NCBI GenBank assembly: GCA_024196135.1
Contig: JAMQCK010000010.1
Coordinates: forward strand, 186,001 to 250,000
Length of the DNA: 64,000 bases
Source of the DNA: Pleurotus ostreatus/Saccharomyces cerevisiae fusant
Taxonomy: Eukaryota > Opisthokonta
Direction of reading: 5' to 3'
Positions within the stretch are counted from its first letter, which is position 1, and every line of letters starts with the position of its first letter. Positions 57,393 to 64,000 of the stretch are shown here, one piece after another. A program made the translations under genes and the position numbers. Under the pieces are notes generated by a model. That model made no database searches. It saw only the letters and a list, made by a program, of their open reading frames with translations, and was not told the origin of the DNA.

Positions 57393-58031
57393 TTGACGGC
57401 GGGGTCTGAATGCTTTTCCTATCCCATCGAGTACCTTCCCCCGGATTCTGAAGCCTCTTCCTCAGGTTCTGGACTGTCATCCTCAAGCTCTGAAGCCTTT
57501 TGCTATTTTTCGGACGGTTGCGGAGATATACGTCTCGGGACTCCTACGCTATCCAGAAGACTTGTTGGCTATTCAGAACGCTGCTGCGACGTCTCCCGGT
57601 CGGTCCCGACTACTGAAGGAGGTCTATATACTGCGTGTGGCAGGCTACACTGCTTCAACTTAGCCGTGGCAAGGCGAATGCGTCACTGCGACGACGCTAT
57701 CTTGACAGACGTCGACCGCTGCACTTTGCTCACCAACGGCTTGGTTCTGGACTACCGAAGTGCGCTTCCCCTACCAGAAAACGCACCACCAATCGTCTGT
57801 GCTATAGACAGCCAACTGAGCCGCCATCTCGCCTTCGCCAAACGCCAGACGATCGTGCGGCTCGGAAATGAAGCAGACAACGGGCTTTCGTCGAGGGCGG
57901 CGGCCCGCGCGGTCAATGTTGCCGCGCCTGCGCCGCACTATGTGCACCGCGAGCGTATGCGCGCAAAAGCCACCGCGATTATCGCCCTCCAGATCATCGA
58001 CGGTGATTTTCTGCGAGATTACTGGCCTTAA
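57393..58031 (+). CDS. Possible orphan protein, weak support
   Basis: An open frame of 212 codons begins MTAGSECFSYPIEYLPPDSE, has a Ser-rich stretch and ends LQIIDGDFLRDYWP. There is no recognisable domain, no clear TATA box and no paralogue in the window. In DNA this GC-rich a frame of this length can arise by chance. Confidence 0.2.
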   Translation: MTAGSECFSYPIEYLPPDSEASSSGSGLSSSSSEAFCYFSDGCGDIRLGTPTLSRRLVGYSERCCDVSRSVPTTEGGLYTACGRLHCFNLAVARRMRHCDDAILTDVDRCTLLTNGLVLDYRSALPLPENAPPIVCAIDSQLSRHLAFAKRQTIVRLGNEADNGLSSRAAARAVNVAAPAPHYVHRERMRAKATAIIALQIIDGDFLRDYWP

Positions 58032-59324
58032 TCCCGATACTGTCAGTGCGCTGCGCCTAGGGACCCGACTCCTACCCGTGCTGTCCGCGAGTGGTCCCCC
58101 TTTTCTACGATCATCCACTGCGTTCTGTCCCTAGGTCATCTGGCGGTCGGGATTCATACTCCTTAGGTCAACGATCCTCGTCTCCCGCGTTATTCCCGCA
58201 CGCGCGGTTTCCCCGACGTTGGGCGTCTCGCCGCAGGGGGACACAAGACCTTCCTTTTTGGGTTGCAAAGCGTCCGCGCGCACGTACGCTGGACGTAATA
58301 ACGCGCGGCCAATATGCAAACGTTCCGCGACGAGTCCCGAGCAATTATAGCTGGAAATCCCGTGGGAGGTGCGCGACGCTTGTGAATCCGGGCCGTGCTA
58401 ATGTTCACGCCCAGCCCGGCTCACAAATCTCTAGCGCGGCCCGCTCTGCTGGCGTTCTTACCAATAGGTGGCATGCGAGCGGTGCAGGGGACCTTGCTAA
58501 GCGAAGTGAGCTGTCGGATTGACCTCAGATGCGCGGTAATGGGCGTACGGGTCGGTTGAACAATGCGTCACGTGCAAGTTCAACCATGCCTTTCGGTGCC
58601 ACGAAATGGCGTTGTGCGCGCTGTCTAGCCGGCTTTCATTCGCACGTTTCGTGGCGGGGGAGAGAGCGCTCGCACGAGAATATCTTTGGGACTACGCGAA
58701 TCAGGCTCGAATCAGCTACACATAATAGCAGAATCATGTGTTTCGGCGCGGGAGACCATCGCATAGAGGCACCTGGGGCGCAGGACTCGGACCTGGGCAG
58801 AGGGCGTCAGCTGCTGGGGGGAGGGGAAACGCGGAATGCGACGGCAGGGCAGAGGGGACCGCTTGCCCGCCATCAGCGACCAGCTGGGCAGAGGGGAATT
58901 CGACGAATGATGGCGGTCCTTATCTCGTGGCATCAGTACAATTAATGCCAGCAAAACTTGACTCCCGCCCCCGTCCTCGCTGTCCGGCGCGCGTATATAC
59001 AGCATTGAGCTCGCGGCAGCTCGTCTGGAGCAGTGAGATCCCCAATCGATTGCACGGAGAAGGCATCAACGGTTTCCGGTGCACGAGGCGGCGTCGCCCA
59101 CACGAGGCTGGTCCTGATGCCAATCTCGGTCTATACCTCATTGACGAAATTTTTAGAAGCCCGTACACCTGTTGACCAGAACTTTCATCTCACGAGTCCA
59201 CTTGAAGCGCCCCCGACGCGCGACACAGCGATTCCCCTGCTTCTTACTTTATCTCTAAACTATCCCCCCGCTCGCGGGGAGCAGCGACACCGGAGACAAG
59301 ACCATATTCAGCACTCAAATCACC
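58032..59324. other. Intergenic, no gene seen
   Basis: It holds only short Arg/Gly-rich frames and the leader of the next gene. Confidence 0.45.
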
Positions 59325-62300
59325 ATGTTTTCGTCCTGGGGAGCAGCGAAGGCCCCACCATCTACATCGGCCGCTAGAATACCGGCCCCACCCCCACCGA
59401 CCCGCCAGAGCCGCATCCGCGAACTCTGGGCGGGCTTCGAGCAATGGCACGCCCAGGCAAAGGGCGCCGCCGACGCGAAGCGTGTCGAGGCGTACAAGAC
59501 CCTCGACAAGAGCCACAAATCCAACAAAAAGAATAAGGCCAGCAAGGCCGAGCACGAGAAGGCGAAGAAGCAGAAGGCGCGGGAGATCGAGACCGAGCTC
59601 GTCCACAGCGCGCGCGACGAGTGGATGCGGCGGCTGAGCGAGAACAACCTGCGCGCGGAGGACTGGGACGACATGTCCGTCGCGGAGACGCGGGCGGTCG
59701 AGAGGCTCCTCGGCGACCGCTACGAGGACACGACGCCGCTGGCGGCCCCGGCACCGGCGGCGGCGGGCAGCCCTCGTGGCGGTTTCGTCTTCGTAGATCC
59801 GAAGGCGCTGTCTGAAGACGAGGGGGACGAGGCGAAGAAGGTGCGTAGTCTACGGAGTCGCCAGCGCATACATCGCTGACCAGCACATTTCACAGGGCGC
59901 AGCGGGCAAGCTTCAGGAAAGACCAAACGCTCACCTTCACCACCCGTCCGATGACCCCGCATTCTGGAATCGCGGCGCGCTGGGCTATGCCGCATGGGGC
60001 ATCGACTCTGCAGCGTCGTCCGCCGTTTCCCTTTCCTCCCTTCCGACCCCATCATCGGCGCATTCATCCACCCCGTCATCCGCCCGCACATCCCCGTCCG
60101 CGGGACACGTTCCTCTTCCCCCGAGCTTCTCCGTCCACGCGCCCACCCCCGGTGTTGCATCCGCCTCTGCTTCTGCCGCCGCCACTGCCTCACCCAACCC
60201 CCGCAAGCACAGGACCCTGCGCTACATCGGGCCTGTCCTCTGCGAAGAGGCGCACAGCGAGGAGGAGGCCGAGTTCGAGGAGTTCAAGGTCCAGGTCCGC
60301 ATTACCAAGATCTGCGAGTTCCACGACGCCGCGGCGCAGGAGGACATTCGCCTCGCCGTCGAGCTCCTGCGGCTGCGCAAGGAGCACCGGGCGCACGGCA
60401 CGGAGCGTGGTGTGGCGAGGGAGCAGGAGCGCGCGCTCGTCGCCCAGCACGAGACGAACATGCTCAACCTGCAGCGCGACAAGGAGGAGGAGCGGCACCG
60501 GATGGTCGCCGAGGAGCGCGAGAAGCGGCGCGCGGAGATCGAGCGGCGCACCGAGCTGCAGCACGTTCTGAAGGGCCGCACGCTGGAGAGCCGGGCGCAC
60601 TTGGCGACGCCGACGCCGGAGACCATCCGCAAGGCGATGGAGGGAGTCGAGGAGAAGAGGCGGGTCGCAGGCGAGGGAGGTCGTCCTGCGAACACGCGCC
60701 TGGTGGAGCTTCAGGGCTCAGTTCATGAGGCGCCGCGTGGGGTGGAGGCGGCTCGCGCGTCGGAGCCGGCGCCAGACGCGCGCCTGCAGGAGATGCTCCG
60801 GCGTGCCGAGGAGGAAGGCCGTCGGATGGAGGAGGCGGCGCAACGTCGGCGTGCAGCGGTACAGCCGGCGAATGCCAACAAGCAGCAGCAGGGCGAGGTT
60901 GTCGACATGCCTGGCCGTCTTCCCCTTGTACCGTCGGCCCCCGTGAAGGCACCCAGCGCCCTGAAGCGGGTCGATCCGGTCAAGAAGGCCGATTCGTCCC
61001 CGCCGCCGCCGCCACCCACCAAGAAAGTCGAGCCCGTCCCAGCGAAGAAGGCCGAGCCTGCGCCAGCGCCGGCCCCCGCGCCCGCGCCCGTCCAGAAGAA
61101 GGAGCCCGCGACGAAGAAAGGGAAGAAGGCCGCGAAGAAGGCAGCCACTACCACCACCACGACCGCGACACCCACCAAGGCGCCGCCGCCTTCTCCATCC
61201 CTCTCATCCCCGTCCTTGTCGGTTTCTTCGTCGACGTCGTCCGCGCTGTCCTCGTCGACGTCCACGACGCTGACCACGCCGGCGCAGTCGCGCCAGGACT
61301 CCACCGAGGACCTCACGCGCCAGGCCAACTCAAACCAGGGGAAGCCGGCAGGCAAGCGCGTCGCCTTCTCGCCCACGGTCGAGGCTGACGAGCGCGCAGC
61401 CGAAAAGGAGAAGGCTGCGCAGGGCTCCTGGGGCTGGGGCGCTGGTGCGTTGGGCTCGCTGACGAGCGCTCTGCTCGGCGGGGAGCAGGCCGCACCGGCT
61501 CAGCAGGAGAAGGGGAAAGGCAAGGAGAGGGAGACGGAGGACGCAGGCAAGTCGCGCGAGGCCCTCGTTGCAGACCTCCGCGCGCAGGCGCAGGAGACGC
61601 TCGCGGGCTTCCCCGCGGACACGCGCGCGCACGTGGAGAGAATGTTGAAGGAGTTCCCGGCTGAGGAGGGGTCGGAGGTTGGCGCGCCTACTGGGTACCA
61701 GCATGTCCAGCAGTCGGGCATGTGGCGGCCATCTGGCAGCTCGTGGGGAGAGGTACGTCACCGGCAGTCAGCTCAAAGTAATAGCATTCGCTAATCAATC
61801 TCTACAGGCGAAGGCTGAGCTGCAGAACGACGGGTGGTCACTCGAGCAGCTCGCTGCGCGTGCGCTGCAGCAGGGATTCACGATGGACACGCCGACTGCC
61901 CAGGCTCCGGCGCAAGCGTCCACGTCGCGCGTCCCGGGACACGTCAGCCCGCCGTACATGCCGGGTGGCATCAGCCCCGCGCACAGCGCCGGCCACCACA
62001 GCCCGGCGCACGTCCCGGGTCACTACAGCCCTCCCCAGCAGCATGTCTACGCCTCCCCGTACGCTGCTCAGTCGCAGCCCGCGCTCAACCACGTTACCTC
62101 GACCTTCGCTCAGGGCCACTACGCTCCAGCGCAGTACAACAACTCGCAGCCTGGGCGCTACAGCCCGCCGCAGGTGGCCGTTGGGTCCTTCAGCCCGCCC
62201 CAGCCAGCTTCGCACGAGATCTGGCTGCCGAAGCCCGAGCCGGCAAAGGAGGCGAAGCGCGCCGACGCTCATCACGCGCCGAAGCAGCCTGAGGCGAAGC

Positions 62301-63496
62301 CCACGAACAAGCCCGAGGTCAAGAGCGCGTTCAGGCAGCCGGAGCCGCCCAAGCAGAAGCAGCCTGAGGTCAAGTCGGCGGCGAAGGTCCTGCCCAAGGC
62401 CCCGGAGGTGAAGCCCGCGCCGAAGGTGGAGGCGAAGCCCAAGGTGTCGGCCCCGCAGCTTGCGAGGGCTCAGCCCGTTGCGAACGTTGCTCCGCAGAAG
62501 GTCGCGACGTCGTCGTCGAAGACGGCGCTTCCTAAGGCGCCGGTTATGAACTCTGCTTCCTCTTCGTCCAAGCCTGCTGCTGTGCCGGCTCCCCACGTCA
62601 AAGTCTCTGCTCCCACCGCTACCAAGGCGCCCGCTCAGGCGGACGTCAAGCACCAGATCTGGCTTCCCTCCAACGTCCCTAACCATCGCAACCAGCCTCA
62701 CGGCCTCACCGTTCCCGGCTCCCCGGCTCTTGAACATAGCGCTACCCTTCCCGCCATCGCCCACCCGACGCCTCTTCTCGCCGGTTCTCGTCCTCGTCGG
62801 ATGTCCGACCCCATCTCTCCGTCTCCGCGCATGTTTGACCGCATGCCGGCCCCGGTTGTGGACGATGCCGTTCACCCGCCGGTGCAGGGTATCCTGAAGA
62901 AGGTCAAGGAGCAGATTCCTGCGAAGCCCATTACCACGAACGCGAAGCCCGCCACGACCTCGAAGAAGCCGCGCGCCATCCAGGTCGAGGTCATTCCCGA
63001 CAACGAGGGTGAGCCTCTCAACGTGCTTCCCTCGGACGCCCGCTCGCTTCTCGAGCCCGTCACCGTCGCCCCGCGGCCCAGCGCTCCGCCGCATGCCTTT
63101 AACCACATCTTCGACTACGACGAGCCCAGCGCATCGGGTGCGCAGACGTCATCCTCCCAGGGCTCGGGCTCGAACAAGGCCGGCGATAGTGCGGGTATGA
63201 ACGCGAAGGCAGCCAGCAGTGGCAAGAACGACAAGGCGAAGCACGTGCGGTGGACGCCGAGTGTGGCGGGGACGAACGCGGGCCCAGCGGAGGGGCCCTC
63301 TGGCGCGGATGTCCGCTCGGTGCCGGGCAAGCAGGCGCCGGGGCGCCCGCCCATCCGCCCGCGGGCGAGCATGCCGGCAACGGGGGCGGAGAAGCAGGGC
63401 GCGGCGCAGAAGCACGGCGACGACCTGCAGCGCATCGCGGTGGAGGCGATAGAGAACCTCAAGCAGACGCGGAACAAGCCGCCGTCTGCCGTCTAG
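59325..63496 (+). CDS. Large low-complexity orphan protein (1353 residues)
   Basis: Three exons with clean borders: 59325-59840, 59896-61752 and 61808-63496. MFSSWGAAKAPPSTSAARIP is followed by a basic coiled stretch (KSNKKNKASKAEHEKAKKQK) and WMRRLSENNLRAEDWDD. Exon 2 has the only ordered-looking core, HRTLRYIGPVLCEEAHSEEE and EFEEFKVQVRITKICEFHDA, followed by a long charged coiled coil (EVERHRM-type heptads, residues about 345-410). Then come Pro-Ala dipeptide repeats (61060-61095), Ser/Thr runs and TSALLGGEQ. After the second intron ELQNDGWSLEQLAARALQQG is followed by HSPAHVPGHYSPP-type repeats, a Lys/Pro/Ala-rich region (62230-62480), and a tail ending IENLKQTRNKPPSAV. Two IWLP motifs (EIWLPKPEP, HQIWLPSNVP) recur. 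I know no family. It may be a disordered cytoskeletal or trafficking scaffold (guess). The stop is at 63494-63496. Confidence 0.75.
61928..62215 (+). repeat. Coding Ser-Pro-Pro/Gly-His repeat tract
   Basis: Short in-frame units such as PGHVSPPYMPGG, AGHHSPAHVPGHYSPPQ and QPGRYSPPQ repeat with drift. SP pairs offer many potential proline-directed phosphorylation sites (inference). Confidence 0.55.
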
Positions 63497-64000
63497 ACGA
63501 ACGTCCTGGCACGCCGCGCGGAGGCGGGCGGGGTCAGCGACAGTAATGTTGTATGTGTGAAGGAGAGGAAGAGGAACGCGCAGGAGATGTGTGCGCGCGC
63601 GATGCAGCGCATCCGCGATGTAACACTAATTCGCCGAGCCCAGCGTCCCCGAGGATGGGCCGGCTGTGCTTTGGTACGTGCTGCGAAGTGCATGCTATCT
63701 GTATCGCTATTGCTGTTCTGCTTTCGAGCTCCGTCATCACTTTTTATTCCGCTTTCGAGCACGACGTGTGTCTGATCCCTTGTATATCTTGTACATTTCT
63801 TTTCTCTTTCTCTCCATCGGTCTCTCCGCTTGTTCATGGCGTCATACTACCTATCCGAGTCTCTCCTTTTTTCTCTGTTTCTCCTTTTCTCCCTCTTGTG
63901 TGTATATATTTGTGCCCCTTCATACCTATCTTCCTTGATTCCCCGCTTTCGAGCACCATAGACGCTAATTTATTGCGACTATTTCATCCGATGGATTCGA
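63497..64000. other. 3' flank of the large orphan gene
   Basis: T- and C-rich DNA with no further gene to the window edge. Confidence 0.45.

Noticed and set aside
61838..63106. 422-codon minus-strand frame
   Set aside because: Antisense to exon 3 of the large orphan gene; almost only Arg, Leu, Gly and Val.

Overview
This window is nuclear DNA of a filamentous basidiomycete, most likely a wood- or litter-decaying Agaricomycete. The genes are broken by many short introns (about 45-60 nt, GT...AG). TATA boxes lie roughly 50-100 nt (once about 160 nt) before start codons. The gene families include a fungal alpha-kinase, a GH45 endoglucanase, an RNase T1-type secreted nuclease, a TET/JBP-type dioxygenase and an Agaricomycete integrase-core protein. 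One intron-containing tRNA-Leu is present. All assignments come from reading the sequence and from remembered family motifs; no search was run.

Layout. 0-23 kb is an accessory, mobile-element-flavoured region. It holds an integrase-core gene cut by the left edge, an alpha-type protein kinase, a poorly conserved orphan gene, and a 1-kb purine-tract/pyrimidine-tract switch. Next come a long Ser/Pro-rich orphan gene on the minus strand with a G-rich block at its 5' end, an orphan gene with well-formed introns (13.0-14.9 kb), a reverse-transcriptase scrap, and a TET/JBP-like 2-oxoglutarate/Fe(II) dioxygenase gene (15.5-17.8 kb). The block ends with a broken chimera (19.0-23.05 kb) in which the 5' end of a carbamoyl-phosphate synthase glutaminase-side gene runs in frame into the central and carboxyltransferase part of acetyl-CoA carboxylase.

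23.7-38.2 kb is mostly ordinary metabolism: a tandem pair of omega-type glutathione transferases (the first frameshifted at a G-tract), an AMT/MEP ammonium transporter, a secreted GH45 endoglucanase, a WrbA-type quinone reductase, a secreted RNase T1-like ribonuclease, and an OLE1-type delta-9 desaturase with a C-terminal cytochrome b5 domain.

39.3-44.4 kb holds three tandem copies of a small orphan family with the same short-first-exon layout. They are followed by a repeat-rich orphan protein with a possible PD-(D/E)XK-like core. 45.5-50.5 kb has an M20 (CPS1/PM20D1-type) peptidase converging on a cyclopropane-fatty-acid-synthase-type methyltransferase. 52.8-54.9 kb has an NFKBIL1-like protein, 55.15 kb the tRNA-Leu(AAG), 55.3-59.3 kb gene-poor DNA with a short 21-bp tandem repeat, and 59.3-63.5 kb a 1353-residue low-complexity orphan protein.

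The neighbouring genes do not form one pathway. The most unusual objects are the CPSase-ACC chimera, whose damage is rich in C-to-T-type changes and which lies close to a TET/JBP gene, the three-copy orphan cluster, and the G-tract-broken glutathione transferase.
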